Below, piece after piece: positions 8,903-18,367 of a stretch of DNA of 64,000 nucleotides. The notes below the pieces were generated by a model that was not told where the DNA came from, made no database searches, and worked only from the letters and a program-made list of their open reading frames with translations. The stretch covers positions 12,694 through 76,693 of the forward strand of contig JBNKWA010000076.1 in NCBI GenBank assembly GCA_050299555.1, written 5' to 3'. How positions within the stretch are numbered: position 1 is the stretch's first letter; every line of letters begins with the position of its first letter. The position numbers and the translations under genes were made by a program. Origin of the DNA: JBNKWA01 sp050299555 (lineage in GTDB: Bacteria > Pseudomonadota > Alphaproteobacteria > Rhodobacterales > Rhodobacteraceae).

Positions 8903-9442
8903 CTACTTCTTGCCGGCCGCCTCGATCGAGGCGGTCAGGATCGTCTCGGCCTCGGCCTTGTCGCCCCAGCCGATCACCTTCACCCACTTGCCTGCCTCGA
9001 GGTCCTTGTAGTGCTCGAAGAAGTGCTGGATGCGGTCGCGGGTCTTCTGCGGCACGTCCGTCAGTTCCTGGACGCCGGCCTGGAACGGATCGACCTTTTC
9101 CACCGGCACGGCGATCAGCTTGTCGTCCATGCCGCCGTCGTCCTCCATCTTCAGGACGCCCACCGGGCGGCAGCGGATCACCACCCCGGGCGCCAGCGGC
9201 ACATCGGTCAGCACCAGCACGTCGGTGGGGTCGCCATCGGCGTGCAGCGAATTCGGCACGAAGCCGTAGTTGCACGGATAGAACATCGGCGTGTTGACGA
9301 TGCGGTCGACGAAGACGGCGCCGGAGTCCTTGTCGATCTCGTATTTCACCGGCGCACCGCCCGAGGCGCCTCCGGTGATCTCGATCACCACGTTGATGTC
9401 CTTGGGCGGGTTCTTGCCCGCGGGGATCTTGTCGATGTTCAT
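8903..9442 (-). CDS. ppa: Inorganic pyrophosphatase (family I)
   Basis: A 179-residue family I soluble pyrophosphatase, normal bacterial length. The metal-binding signature DGDPTDVL supplies D69, D71 and D74; FYPCNYGFVPNS and the lysine near the C-terminus (KWVKVIGWG) also fit. It hydrolyses PPi released by biosynthesis, driving those reactions forward, in the cytoplasm. It stands alone with its own terminator hairpin. Confidence 0.96.
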   Translation of the reverse strand: MNIDKIPAGKNPPKDINVVIEITGGASGGAPVKYEIDKDSGAVFVDRIVNTPMFYPCNYGFVPNSLHADGDPTDVLVLTDVPLAPGVVIRCRPVGVLKMEDDGGMDDKLIAVPVEKVDPFQAGVQELTDVPQKTRDRIQHFFEHYKDLEAGKWVKVIGWGDKAEAETILTASIEAAGKK

Positions 9443-9547
9443 GCCTGCGGCTCCGATCTTTGGATTGCGGTTGGCGCGGCCCTTAACACGGGTGCGGGCG
9501 AAGGGGGAAGTGGGGCGAAGGTCCCACCCAGATGTTGGCGCGGCGCG

Positions 9548-10423
9548 TCAGACCGGTGCCGGTCGCCGCCGCTCGCCATAGAGGTTGATGAGGTTGCCGG
9601 CGACGATGATCGCCGCGCCGACGAAGACCGCCGCAACCAGGGGCTCGGCGTAGAGCGCCATGCCGAGCCAGGCGATGACCGGCAGGCGGATGAACTCCAT
9701 CGGCGCCACCAGCGTCGCCGGCGCCGCGCCGAGCGCCGAGGTCAGGCAGTAATGCGCGGTCAGCCCGCCGATGCCCACCACCGCGATCCAGGGCAGGGCG
9801 GCGAGGCTGGGCACCGGAATGCCGCCCGGGATCGACAGCACGAGACTGGCCGAGGCCTGCAGCAGCGTCATCCAGAAGAGCACGCAGAGCACGGTGTCCT
9901 TTCGCATGATCTTGCGGGTGAAGATGGTGTTCAGCGCAAAGCCCAGCGCCGCGCCGAGGCCGGCGGCATGGCCCCATTCCAGCGGCGCCACCCCCGGCCG
10001 GGCGACGATCAGGACGCCGACGAATCCCAGCCCGGCGGCGATCAGGCGGGTGCGGGTCATCGGCTCGGACAGCATGAAGGGGGCGAGCACCGACACCCAG
10101 AGCGGATTGGTGAACTCCAGCGCCACCAGCTGGGAAAGCGGGATGACGGTAATGCCGTAGAACCACAGGTTCTGGCCGGTATAGTGGAAGACGTTGCGGC
10201 GGATATGGTCGCCGAGCCTGGGCGTGCGGATCTGGGCGAAGCCGCGGCGCGAGCGGGCCAGCAGCACCGCCACCACCGCCAGGCCGAGGACCGAGCGGTA
10301 GAGCATCAGCTCGAAGGTGTTCATTTCCACCGACAGTTCCCGCCCGGCCACCGCCATGGCCGAGAACGAGGCCACCGCCCCGAGCATCCAGGCAAGCGCG
10401 ACAAGGGGGCGGGTGGTGTCCAT
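9548..10423 (-). CDS. EamA/DMT family transporter
   Basis: A 291-residue protein with two EamA repeats and about ten transmembrane helices (for example ALEFTNPLWVSVLAPFML and APMEFIRLPVIAWLGMALY). The pattern YFxxxxIPLSQLVALEFTNPL is common in the SAM/riboflavin-like DMT branch in Rhodobacteraceae. It probably exports or imports a small metabolite; substrate unknown. It is a second DMT protein within 2 kb of the first, but they share only the fold. Confidence 0.85.
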   Translation of the reverse strand: MDTTRPLVALAWMLGAVASFSAMAVAGRELSVEMNTFELMLYRSVLGLAVVAVLLARSRRGFAQIRTPRLGDHIRRNVFHYTGQNLWFYGITVIPLSQLVALEFTNPLWVSVLAPFMLSEPMTRTRLIAAGLGFVGVLIVARPGVAPLEWGHAAGLGAALGFALNTIFTRKIMRKDTVLCVLFWMTLLQASASLVLSIPGGIPVPSLAALPWIAVVGIGGLTAHYCLTSALGAAPATLVAPMEFIRLPVIAWLGMALYAEPLVAAVFVGAAIIVAGNLINLYGERRRPAPV

Positions 10424-10527
10424 GGCGGCTGACAGTGATGCGCCGGGTTGGGGCTTGCAAGATGCGAATTCGCCGGTCGTGCGCGTCCGTTAAGCCGGCG
10501 CTAAGCGGCAGCGGCGAGGCTTGTGTC

Positions 10528-10938
10528 ATGCGTGCCTTGGCAATCTCACTTGCGCTGCTGTCTTCGCCGGTCGCGGCGCAGACGCTGGACCCGCAGACCT
10601 TGCGCGACTGTGTCGACCGAGAGCAGGTCATCGCCCGACTCGACGCCGAAATCTTCGCGCGCGGCCGGCGCCTGCACCGCACGATGCAGGACATGGACGA
10701 GCTGCGCCTGCAGGCGGCGACGCTGCGCGACACCGCCAGGGTCGATGCCTCGGCCCGGATCATGCTGATGCAGGTTCGGCACAAGCAGGAAGGGGCGCAG
10801 GCCCTGATCGACGCCGACGAAAGCCGGCTGGACGCGGCATTGCGCGAGCACGAGCAGGCGGTGACCGCTTTCAACCTGGCCTGCGCCGGGCAGACCTATG
10901 ATCCGGACGAAGTATTGCCGGTGCTTCCCGACAATTGA
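10528..10938 (+). CDS. Small periplasmic coiled-coil protein, unknown
   Basis: The start is placed at 10528 because the residues that follow form a clean Sec signal peptide (ALAISLALLSSPVAAQ). The upstream in-frame ATGs would add an Arg-rich leader. The mature part of about 118 residues is one long helical or coiled segment (LRLQAATLRDTARV, EGAQALIDADESRLDAALREHEQAV) with two cysteines, in LRDCVDRE and NLACAGQ, that could form a disulfide. No enzymatic motif. Function unknown. Confidence 0.65.
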   Translation: MRALAISLALLSSPVAAQTLDPQTLRDCVDREQVIARLDAEIFARGRRLHRTMQDMDELRLQAATLRDTARVDASARIMLMQVRHKQEGAQALIDADESRLDAALREHEQAVTAFNLACAGQTYDPDEVLPVLPDN

Positions 10939-11082
10939 TCCTGATGTTGTGGCAATAGTCACAAGGCCGATCACAATTCTGGTGCCGACTGCAGCAAATC
11001 CTCATTCCAGCTTGCGCGACAAGATGACGAGGCGCACCCTCGTTTGCGTGCCGTGAACGGTGCGTATTGGACGGAGGGGATT

Positions 11083-11718
11083 ATGATGAAAGTGACCATG
11101 GCCGCCGTTGCGGCGGGAATTACCACCGGGCTTCTGGCCCTGTCCGGGGCGGCTCTTGCCCAGGCGTCCGGCGATGGCAGGCTTGGACCCCACACCTTCA
11201 ACGATGCGGCTCTCGACCAGTCGCTGGCGGCGCTGAACCTGCACCTGCAGGCGCGGTACGCCAATGACGACATGATGCTGGCCCTGAACGAAACGCCGCC
11301 GGCGGCGGATTTCGTGGCGGTGGCTTCGGCCGTCGGCGATGCCCCGGAACTGAGGCCGGTCAGCGGGTCGGCGGGCTTCGGCATTCCGATTTCGGATGGC
11401 GGGTCTCTCAACCTGCACCTTGCCTCGTTCAACGACGAGGTGCTGTCACGGCCCGACGATCTGTTCGTCCGGGTGGCCGTTGCGGCCGCCGAAGGGGTGA
11501 CGCTCGGTTTCGGCGATGTGGCCGATATCCGTACCGCGGCGGCGGCGCCCGAGTTCGCGACGCCGGTCTTCGACGATCCGACCCTGGACAGCTATACCGC
11601 GGCGCTGCACGACCAGATGTTCGCGTTCTTCGACCGGGAGGCGCGCCTGAGCCAGGCGGTACCCGGGGTCACCGGGAACTCGTTCGATCTCTACAGCCAG
11701 TCGCTGACGCTGTACTGA
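11083..11718 (+). CDS. Secreted protein of unknown function
   Basis: The start at 11083 is chosen for its GGAGGGG ribosome site and because it begins a textbook signal peptide (VTMAAVAAGITTGLLALSGAALAQ). The mature part of about 185 residues is acidic with no cysteines and no recognised domain. It ends FDLYSQSLTLY; an aromatic C-terminus is seen in some outer-membrane beta proteins, but the rest does not look like a barrel. Monocistronic. Family not recognised. Confidence 0.65.
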   Translation: MMKVTMAAVAAGITTGLLALSGAALAQASGDGRLGPHTFNDAALDQSLAALNLHLQARYANDDMMLALNETPPAADFVAVASAVGDAPELRPVSGSAGFGIPISDGGSLNLHLASFNDEVLSRPDDLFVRVAVAAAEGVTLGFGDVADIRTAAAAPEFATPVFDDPTLDSYTAALHDQMFAFFDREARLSQAVPGVTGNSFDLYSQSLTLY

Positions 11719-11786
11719 TCCTTCGGCTGTTGCCGACCAAGGCAGGCCCGGTCGCCACCCGGCGGCCGGCACCGATCGGTTCGGCG

Positions 11787-12059
11787 TCAGCCGCCTGACT
11801 TGACGAAGTCCCGCGCCAGGTGGGCGGTCTCGACGCCCCATTCGGATTCACGCGTGCGTTTCTGATGGGCGTCGAAGGCCGCCCCGTCGACAAAGGCCTC
11901 ATCGACGCGGAAGCGTTCGGGGTTCTCCGCGTCCCGGGTGACCGAGAACCGGATGCAACCCTGTTCGGCCAGGGTCAGCCGCACATGCACGTCCAGCAGT
12001 GGCAGGATTGCCGGCTGCTCGGCGGTTGGAATGGTGATGGTGCCTGTCAGCGTGATCAT
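11787..12059 (-). CDS. Antibiotic biosynthesis monooxygenase (ABM) family protein
   Basis: A 90-residue ferredoxin-fold protein of the ABM/YgiN type: a strand-rich start (MITLTGTITIP), then CIRFSVTRDAENPERFRVDEAFVDGAAFDAHQ, the usual core. Members are cofactor-free quinol oxygenases or small-molecule monooxygenases. It sits 10 bp behind an MFS exporter gene on the same strand, suggesting that they handle the same toxic or secondary compound. Confidence 0.8.
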   Translation of the reverse strand: MITLTGTITIPTAEQPAILPLLDVHVRLTLAEQGCIRFSVTRDAENPERFRVDEAFVDGAAFDAHQKRTRESEWGVETAHLARDFVKSGG

Positions 12060-12069
12060 GGTTGCCCCC

Positions 12070-13374
12070 TCAGTTTGCCGGCACGGTCAGTGGCGGCGCT
12101 GTGGTTTCTTGTGTCTCAACGTCCAGACCGTCCAGCCGGTCGGCGCGTCGCAGCGCCGGGAACAGCCGTGCCCAGAGGCCGGTGACGACCAGCGTACCGA
12201 CGCCGCCGAAGATCGCCGCACCCACGGGACCGATCAGCCGCGCCACCACGCCGCTCTCGAATTCGCCTAGTTCGTTTGAACTGGAGATGAACAGCCCCGA
12301 GACCGAGGACACACGGCCGCGCATGTGGTCGGGTGTGACCACCAGCACCAGCGTCTGGCGGACGAACACCGAGATCATGTCGGCGGCGCCGAGCGCCGCC
12401 AGCGCCAGCAGTGACAGCCACATGCTGCGCGAAACGGCGAAGACCAGCGTGGCGAGGCCGAAGCCGGCCACCGCCCACAGCATGCGCGCGCCGGCATGGC
12501 GGCGGATCGGCCGGCGGCTGAGATAGAGCGCCATCAGTCCCGCGCCGATGGCGGGACCGGAGCGCAGCAGCCCAAACCCGGTCGGGCCGACGCCGAGCAC
12601 GTCGGTCGCGAAGGCCGGCAGCAGCGCCGTGGCGCCGCCCAGCAGCACCGCGAAGAGATCGAGCGAAATGGCGCCGAGGATGATCTTGTTGCTGCGCACA
12701 TAGCGCAGGCCCTCGAGGATCTGCGCCACCCGGCTGCCCTTGGGCGGAACCGGCGTGGTGTCGGTGCGGATCAGGAAGAGCATCAACAGCCCGGCGAGAT
12801 AGAGCCCGCCGGTCGCCGCATAGGCGGTGGCGGTAGAGACCGCGATCAGAAGCCCGCCCATCCACGGCCCGGCGATGACCGCGGCCTGCCGGCCGAGCGA
12901 TTCCAGCGAGATGGCCTGCGACATCTCTTCCCGCGGCACCAGCATCGCGACCACCGCCGACGCTGCCGGCCAGGTATAGGCGCGGGCGGCGCCGAACACC
13001 GCGGCGATGGCAAAGATCGCCAAAAAGCTGGGCTGGTCCTGCAGCGAGACGACCACCAGCCCGAGGGTGCAGACCAGTTCCACCGCCAGCGACGACTGCA
13101 CGATGCGCTTGCGGTTGCGCCGGTCGGCCGTGGCCCCGGCAATCAGGGCCAGAAAGAACAGCGGAACGAACTGTGCCAGCCCGACCATGCCGACGAGAAA
13201 CGCGCTTTCCTCGATCGAGCGGGTCTGCCGGGCCAGCGTGTAGACCTGCCAGCCGATCGTCACCGCCTGAACCTGGATGCCCACCGTGGCCAGCAGCAGC
13301 CCCGCGAAGAACAGCGAAAAGTCGCGATGGCGGAACAGAAAGGGGCGCTTCGGCGCGCCGTGGTGGTCGGACAT
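12070..13374 (-). CDS. MFS exporter, enterobactin-exporter-like (MFS_3)
   Basis: A 434-residue twelve-helix MFS protein. The N-terminal FRHRDFSLFFAGLLLATVGIQVQAVTIGWQVYTL and the cytoplasmic loop GATADRRNRKRI (MFS motif A) are typical of the EntS/MFS_3 branch, which exports siderophores and drugs. The next gene on the same strand codes an ABM monooxygenase. The final 30 residues are polar and cytoplasmic. Substrate unknown. Confidence 0.85.
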   Translation of the reverse strand: MSDHHGAPKRPFLFRHRDFSLFFAGLLLATVGIQVQAVTIGWQVYTLARQTRSIEESAFLVGMVGLAQFVPLFFLALIAGATADRRNRKRIVQSSLAVELVCTLGLVVVSLQDQPSFLAIFAIAAVFGAARAYTWPAASAVVAMLVPREEMSQAISLESLGRQAAVIAGPWMGGLLIAVSTATAYAATGGLYLAGLLMLFLIRTDTTPVPPKGSRVAQILEGLRYVRSNKIILGAISLDLFAVLLGGATALLPAFATDVLGVGPTGFGLLRSGPAIGAGLMALYLSRRPIRRHAGARMLWAVAGFGLATLVFAVSRSMWLSLLALAALGAADMISVFVRQTLVLVVTPDHMRGRVSSVSGLFISSSNELGEFESGVVARLIGPVGAAIFGGVGTLVVTGLWARLFPALRRADRLDGLDVETQETTAPPLTVPAN

Positions 13375-13605
13375 GGTGCTCTTCCGGGTGAGGTGCGCGG
13401 GGCCCGCGCGCGACCACTATGCCGGCGAGGTCCGGCAATGACCAGCCCGGGCGGATCGAGCTTCGCCCGGTGGTGACGTTCCCAACAGACGCGGCGCTCT
13501 AAAGATCGGTTAATGGCTCGGGCCTAGGATCGCGGGAAGTTGTCCGGGCAGGGACTTCGCCTGTGCCCTGCCCATGCCCATGTCAGTTCGGATGGAGGAA
13601 AAGCG

Positions 13606-14676
13606 ATGATCTTCGATGCCGAGGATTTTTCCGATCACGAGGAGGTCGTCTTCGTCTCGGATCCCACCTGCGGGCTGAAGGCGGTGATCGCGGTGCACAA
13701 CACGGCGCTGGGCCCGGGCGTGGGCGGGTGCCGGGTTCAACCCTATGCCAGCGATGCCGAGGCGGTGCGGGACGTCCTCAGGCTGTCGAAGGGTATGACC
13801 TACAAGAACGCCATGGCGGGCCTGGCGCTTGGTGGCGGCAAGGCGGTGGTGATCGCCAACCCGCGCACTGACAAGACCCCGGCGATGATGCGTGGCCTTG
13901 GCCGCGCCATCGACCGCCTGGGTGGCCACTACATTACCGGCGAGGATGTGGGCACCTCGGCCGAGGACATGGTGGAGATCCGCAAGGGTACCGCTCACGT
14001 CCTGGGGCTGCCGGTCTCGGCCGGCGGCAGCGGCGATCCCTCGCCGTCGACCGCGCTGGGATGTCTGGTGGGCATCGAGGCCTGCGTCAGCCACGTCTTC
14101 GGTACCCGCGATCTCAGGGGCATACGGGTGGCGGTGCTGGGCCTCGGCCATGTCGGCTCGAACCTCTGCCGGCTGCTGAGCGAGGCGGGCGCGGTGCTGA
14201 CCGTCAGCGACGTTCGCGCCACCCATGCGGCCCAGTGCGCCGAGCGCTACCGTGCCAGGGCGGTGGCGCCCGAGGCGCTTCTGGCGGCGGATGTCGATGT
14301 GCTCGCCCCCTGTGCCCTTGGCGCCGTCCTGAACGAGGCCAGCATCGCCCGGCTGAACGCGCGGATCGTGGCCGGTGCCGCCAACAACCAGCTGGCGACG
14401 CCGGCTGACGGCACGCGGCTGCGCGAGCGCGGCATTCTCTATGCGCCGGACTATGTCATCAATGCCGGCGGGATCATCCAGCTTGCCTGCGAGCGTGACC
14501 GCTGCGATGCCGCGACGGCCGAGCGGCAGGTGCGGGCAATTCACGATACGCTGCTGTCGGTCTTCGCCTGCGCCGAAGAGCGCGGCATCCCGACCAGCGA
14601 GGCGGCCGACCGGATCGCAGAGGACCGGCTTGCCGCGGCGACGGCACCGATGGTGGCTCGCGCCGCCGCCGGCTGA
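13606..14676 (+). CDS. Glu/Leu/Phe/Val family amino acid dehydrogenase (leucine dehydrogenase-like)
   Basis: A 356-residue enzyme of the length usual for Leu/Phe/Val dehydrogenases. The start at 13606 follows GGAGGAAAAG. Catalytic lysines are seen in MTYKNAM (K67) and GLALGGGKA (K79). The Rossmann fold motif is VAVLGLGHVGSNL, and ADVDVLAPCALGAVLNE and VAGAANNQLA are hallmark stretches. It oxidatively deaminates branched-chain amino acids with NAD+, or runs in reverse, in the cytoplasm. Monocistronic. Leucine versus valine or phenylalanine preference is not decided here. Confidence 0.88.
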   Translation: MIFDAEDFSDHEEVVFVSDPTCGLKAVIAVHNTALGPGVGGCRVQPYASDAEAVRDVLRLSKGMTYKNAMAGLALGGGKAVVIANPRTDKTPAMMRGLGRAIDRLGGHYITGEDVGTSAEDMVEIRKGTAHVLGLPVSAGGSGDPSPSTALGCLVGIEACVSHVFGTRDLRGIRVAVLGLGHVGSNLCRLLSEAGAVLTVSDVRATHAAQCAERYRARAVAPEALLAADVDVLAPCALGAVLNEASIARLNARIVAGAANNQLATPADGTRLRERGILYAPDYVINAGGIIQLACERDRCDAATAERQVRAIHDTLLSVFACAEERGIPTSEAADRIAEDRLAAATAPMVARAAAG

Positions 14677-14730
14677 GGCGGCGCCGGAACGTCAGGCCGG
14701 GGTTCCGCAACCGACAGGCACCGGTCGGCC

Positions 14731-15444
14731 TCAGGCGTTCCGGGTTCCCGCGTGCGGGGCGTTGGTGTGCGGGCGGCCGGGCGCATAGCCTGCCATGATC
14801 AGGTCCACGGCGGCGTCGACGACATAGGCAATCTGTTCGGGCGAGGGCGGTTCCTGCTGGTGCCCGAACAGGCAGCGCCTGAACAGGCCGGCACTGCACA
14901 GGTCCATGAACTGATGCGCCGCCAGCGCCGGATCCGGGACATCCAGCTCGCCGCGGGCATGGGCGCCGGCAAGGAACCCCTTGAGCAGCTCGTGACCGCG
15001 CATCGGCCCGCCGCGATAGAAACGGGCGCCAAGCTCGGGCATCCTTTCGGTCACGCCGATGATCGTGCGCTGCGCCTTGACCACGTTGCTCTGGGTGATC
15101 TTCGACGTCAGCGCGTTGCCGAAGCGGGTCAGCGTTTCGCGCAGGTCCTGATCCGGCGACAGGATGGTGTAGAGGTTGTCGAAGATCTTCCCCCGTTCCT
15201 GCTCGATCAGTGCGACGAACAGCTCCTCCTTGTTGGCGAAATAGACATAGATCGTGCCCTTCGAGACGCCCGCCTCGCGGGTAATGTCGTTCATCGAGGC
15301 AGCATCGAAGCCCATGTCGGTAAAGACCCGGTGGGCGCCCTCCAGGATCTGCCGCCGCTTGTCGGGGTCCTGGCCGGCCGCGTGTCGCGTCCTGCGCGTG
15401 GCGGTCGCGTCGTCGCCGTCGCTTCCCAGCACCGTTTCATTCAT
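14731..15444 (-). CDS. TetR family repressor of emrAB efflux operon
   Basis: A 237-residue TetR protein. The HTH is ITREAGVSKGTIYVYFANKEELF at about residues 50-75. The C-terminal half resembles AefR-like/TetR_C domains (TRFGNALTSKITQSNVVKAQRTIIG). The start at 15444 is preferred because GAGGG precedes it. An in-frame ATG at 15465 would leave only 2 bp to a perfect operator and no room for a ribosome site. It is divergent from emrAB with two operators between, the classic arrangement of a local drug-responsive repressor controlling both directions. Confidence 0.9.
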   Translation of the reverse strand: MNETVLGSDGDDATATRRTRHAAGQDPDKRRQILEGAHRVFTDMGFDAASMNDITREAGVSKGTIYVYFANKEELFVALIEQERGKIFDNLYTILSPDQDLRETLTRFGNALTSKITQSNVVKAQRTIIGVTERMPELGARFYRGGPMRGHELLKGFLAGAHARGELDVPDPALAAHQFMDLCSAGLFRRCLFGHQQEPPSPEQIAYVVDAAVDLIMAGYAPGRPHTNAPHAGTRNA

Positions 15445-15467
15445 CCCGTGATGGCCCTCAACCATTG

Positions 15468-15483
15468 CGAACCGATCGGTTCG
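15468..15483. promoter_or_regulatory. Predicted TetR operator O1
   Basis: A perfect 16-bp palindrome CGAACCGATCGGTTCG, half-site CGAACCG with AT centre, immediately upstream of the TetR gene. It shares its half-site with the second operator 59 bp away (centre to centre). Confidence 0.8.
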
Positions 15484-15525
15484 ATTTGGTCTTGATATGC
15501 CCCTTCCCGGGCGCTATGTCAATTG

Positions 15526-15543
15526 CCGAACCGAACGGTTCGG
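15526..15543. promoter_or_regulatory. Predicted TetR operator O2
   Basis: CCGAACCG and CGGTTCGG separated by AA, an 18-bp palindromic site 22 bp upstream of the emrA start. Half-site identical to O1. Binding here should block emrA transcription or ribosome loading. Confidence 0.8.
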
Positions 15544-15565
15544 TATGATTCGAACGAGGCACGCC

Positions 15566-16759
15566 ATGACTTCCCCGAACGCCCAGCCGACCGCGGAGAT
15601 CCGCCAGATGCCCAAGCCGGCCGAGGCGCGGGGTCCGCAGGCGCCGGCAACCGCGGCCAGGGGCCGTCGCCGCGGCCGCAGCCGCTTTGTCCTGCCGCTG
15701 CTTGCCGCCGTGGCGCTTGGTGGCGCCGGCTATTACGGCCACGAATACTGGACCGTCGGGCGCTTCATGGTCTCGACCGACGACGCCTATCTTGAGGCGG
15801 ACATCGCCTCGGTGTCGCCCAAGATCGCCGGCTATGTCGCCGACGTTCCGGTGATCGAGAACCAGCACGTCAAGGCCGGCGACCCCTTGTTCCTGCTTGA
15901 TGACGGCGATCTGAAGATCGCGCTGGAGCAGGCACAGGCGCAGATCGTCAGCCAGGACCGGGCGCTCGACCGGATCGATGCGCAGATCGTTGCCGCCCGT
16001 GCCGCGCTGGATCAGGCACAGGCGCAGAGGGCCTCGGCCCAGGCCGTGGCCGACAACGCCGACCGCAACCGCGACCGGCTGATCCAGCTGCTCGCCACCA
16101 AGGTGGCGACCCGGGCACAGGTCGACGATGCCACCACCGCCGCGCATGAGGCCGCGGCGGCGCTGCTTGGTGCCAATGCGCAGGTCGATGCGGCCGAGGC
16201 CAATATCGGCGTCCTCGAGGCACAGAAGGCCGAGGCGCAGGCGGCGATGCGGTCGCTGAAGCTGGCCGAGGCGAAGGCCGAGCGTGACCTCACCTTCACC
16301 ACGCTGCGGGCGCCCTATGACGGCGTTGTTGCCAACCTCGCGGTCCAGCAGGGCGACTTCGTCGGCACCGGCCAGAAGCTTGCCGTGATCGTGCCGACCG
16401 AAAAGCTGTACGTGTCGGCCAACTTCAAGGAGACGCAGCTCGCCGAGATCGTCCCCGGCGAGACCGCCACCGTCAGCGTCGATGCGCTGGGCGGCCGCAG
16501 CTATGCCGGCAAGGTGGTCTCCATCGCCCCGGCCTCGGGCTCGCTGTTCTCGCTGCTGCCGCCCGAGAACGCCACCGGCAACTTCACCAAGGTGGTGCAG
16601 CGCTACCCGGTCCGGATCGAGCTGCCGGCCGATGCCTTCGCCGATGCGCGGCTGCGGGCGGGGTTCAGCGTGGTGGTGGACGTCGACGGCCGCACCGCCC
16701 CCGCCGGAGTGCAGACCGCCGACAGCCAGCCTGCCCGGACGCAGACGGCCACCCGCTAG
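15566..16759 (+). CDS. emrA: HlyD/EmrA family membrane fusion protein
   Basis: A 397-residue periplasmic adaptor. It has a polar Arg-rich N-terminus, one membrane anchor (FVLPLLAAVALGGAGYYGHEY), then a biotinyl-lipoyl-like half motif (DAYLEADIASVSPKIAGYV), a long alpha-hairpin (about residues 120-230, Gln/Ala/Glu-rich coiled coil) and a beta-barrel domain (GVVANLAVQQGDFVGTGQKL). The start at 15566 is used because the earlier in-frame ATG at 15545 is 1 bp after operator O2. It links the EmrB pump to an outer-membrane channel. First gene of the emrAB pair. Confidence 0.92.
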   Translation: MTSPNAQPTAEIRQMPKPAEARGPQAPATAARGRRRGRSRFVLPLLAAVALGGAGYYGHEYWTVGRFMVSTDDAYLEADIASVSPKIAGYVADVPVIENQHVKAGDPLFLLDDGDLKIALEQAQAQIVSQDRALDRIDAQIVAARAALDQAQAQRASAQAVADNADRNRDRLIQLLATKVATRAQVDDATTAAHEAAAALLGANAQVDAAEANIGVLEAQKAEAQAAMRSLKLAEAKAERDLTFTTLRAPYDGVVANLAVQQGDFVGTGQKLAVIVPTEKLYVSANFKETQLAEIVPGETATVSVDALGGRSYAGKVVSIAPASGSLFSLLPPENATGNFTKVVQRYPVRIELPADAFADARLRAGFSVVVDVDGRTAPAGVQTADSQPARTQTATR

Positions 16760-16783
16760 GCTGGTCGGCTAGGAGCGCGCGCC

Positions 16784-18367
16784 ATGTCCAGCGCCGACAT
16801 CACCCTGGGCGGCGACGCTGCCACCCCGGATCGCCGCAGCGAGGTCCGCAAGTTCGTCGCCTTCGTCGCGATGGTCTTCGGCATGTTCATGGCGATCCTC
16901 GACATCCAGATCGTCTCGGCCTCGCTGGCCGAGATCCAGGCCGGGCTGAGCGCCAGTGCCAGCGAGATCTCCTGGGTGCAGACCGCGTACCTGATCGCCG
17001 AGGTGATCATGATCCCGCTGTCGGGCTTCCTCAGCCGGCTGCTCTCGACCCGGGTGCTGTTCACCATCTCCGCCGCCGGCTTCACCGCGGCCAGCGCACT
17101 GGCCGCCACCGCCACCAGCATCGACCAGATGATCGTCTACCGGGCGATCCAGGGCTTCATCGGCGGCGGCATGATCCCCAGCGTCTTCGCTGCCGCCTTC
17201 ACCATCTTCCCGCCGTCGCGGCGGGCCATCGTCTCGCCGGTGATCGGGCTGGTGGCGACCCTGGCGCCGACCATCGGGCCGACCGTCGGCGGCTATCTGA
17301 CCCAGACCCTGTCCTGGCACTGGCTGTTCCTGATCAACGTGGTGCCCGGGATCATGGTCAGCACCGCCGCCTGGACCCTGATCGACTTCGACCGTCCGAA
17401 CATGGCGCTCTTGCGCAAGTTCGACTGGTGGGGGCTGCTGGGCATGGCCACCTTCCTCGGGGCGCTGGAATACGTGCTCGAGGAGGGCCCGGGCAACGAC
17501 TGGCTCCAGGACCCCACGGTGCTGGTGGTAGCGATTGCCATGGTCGCGGGCGCGGTGCTGTTCTTCTCGCGCGTCTTCACCGTCGAGGAGCCGATCGTCG
17601 ATCTGCGCGCCTTCGGCGACGTCAACTTTGCCCTGGGCTCGGTGTTCTCGTTCACCATGGGGGTGGGGCTGTACGGGCTGACCTATCTCTATCCGCTGTT
17701 TCTCGGCCGCATCCGCCACTACGATTCGATGATGATCGGCGAAGCGCTGTTCGTCTCCGGCCTGGCGATGTTCCTCACCGCGCCGGTCTCGGGCATCCTG
17801 TCGAACAAGCTCGACCCGCGGGCGATGATGGCGATCGGTTTCGTCGGCTTCGGGGCCGGGACCTGGCAGATGTCGCACCTGACCGCGGACTGGGACTTCT
17901 ACGAGCTGCTGGTTCCCCAGGTCCTGCGCGGCGTGTCGCTGATGCTGTGCATGGTGCCGATCAACAACCTGGCGCTCGGCACCCTGCCGCCGGATCGGCT
18001 GAAGAACGCCTCGGGGCTGTTCAACCTGACCCGGAACCTTGGCGGCGCCGTGGGCCTGGCGGTGATCAACACGATCCTGAACAATCGCGGCGCCTTCCAT
18101 TACGAGCGGCTGGCCGAGCGCCTGACGGCCCAGAACACCGATGTCACCGCATGGCTGGAAGGGGTGGCGCGGAACTTCGGCAGCCATGGCATCGACGGCG
18201 ATACGGCCGCCATCGCCCAGCTCACCGCCATGGTGCGGGAGCAGGCGAGCCTTCTGTCCTTCGTCGATGTCTTCACGCTGCTGACCGCGCTTTTCGTGTC
18301 GCTGGCGTGCCTGACCCTGATCATGCGCAAACCGCCCGCCGCTGCCGGCGGTGGTGGCGGCCACTAG
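16784..18367 (+). CDS. emrB: DHA2 family multidrug efflux MFS transporter EmrB
   Basis: A 527-residue, 14-helix DHA2 transporter. Diagnostic features are the N-terminal MFMAILDIQIVSASLAEIQ (motif D1-like), WVQTAYLIAEVIMIPLSGFLS, and motif C (GLVATLAPTIGPTVGGYLTQ). The C-terminus is Gly-rich. It expels drugs or hydrophobic compounds in exchange for protons, working through EmrA to cross both membranes. It starts 24 bp after emrA behind TAGGAG. Regulated with emrA by the divergent TetR protein. Confidence 0.93.
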   Translation: MSSADITLGGDAATPDRRSEVRKFVAFVAMVFGMFMAILDIQIVSASLAEIQAGLSASASEISWVQTAYLIAEVIMIPLSGFLSRLLSTRVLFTISAAGFTAASALAATATSIDQMIVYRAIQGFIGGGMIPSVFAAAFTIFPPSRRAIVSPVIGLVATLAPTIGPTVGGYLTQTLSWHWLFLINVVPGIMVSTAAWTLIDFDRPNMALLRKFDWWGLLGMATFLGALEYVLEEGPGNDWLQDPTVLVVAIAMVAGAVLFFSRVFTVEEPIVDLRAFGDVNFALGSVFSFTMGVGLYGLTYLYPLFLGRIRHYDSMMIGEALFVSGLAMFLTAPVSGILSNKLDPRAMMAIGFVGFGAGTWQMSHLTADWDFYELLVPQVLRGVSLMLCMVPINNLALGTLPPDRLKNASGLFNLTRNLGGAVGLAVINTILNNRGAFHYERLAERLTAQNTDVTAWLEGVARNFGSHGIDGDTAAIAQLTAMVREQASLLSFVDVFTLLTALFVSLACLTLIMRKPPAAAGGGGGH

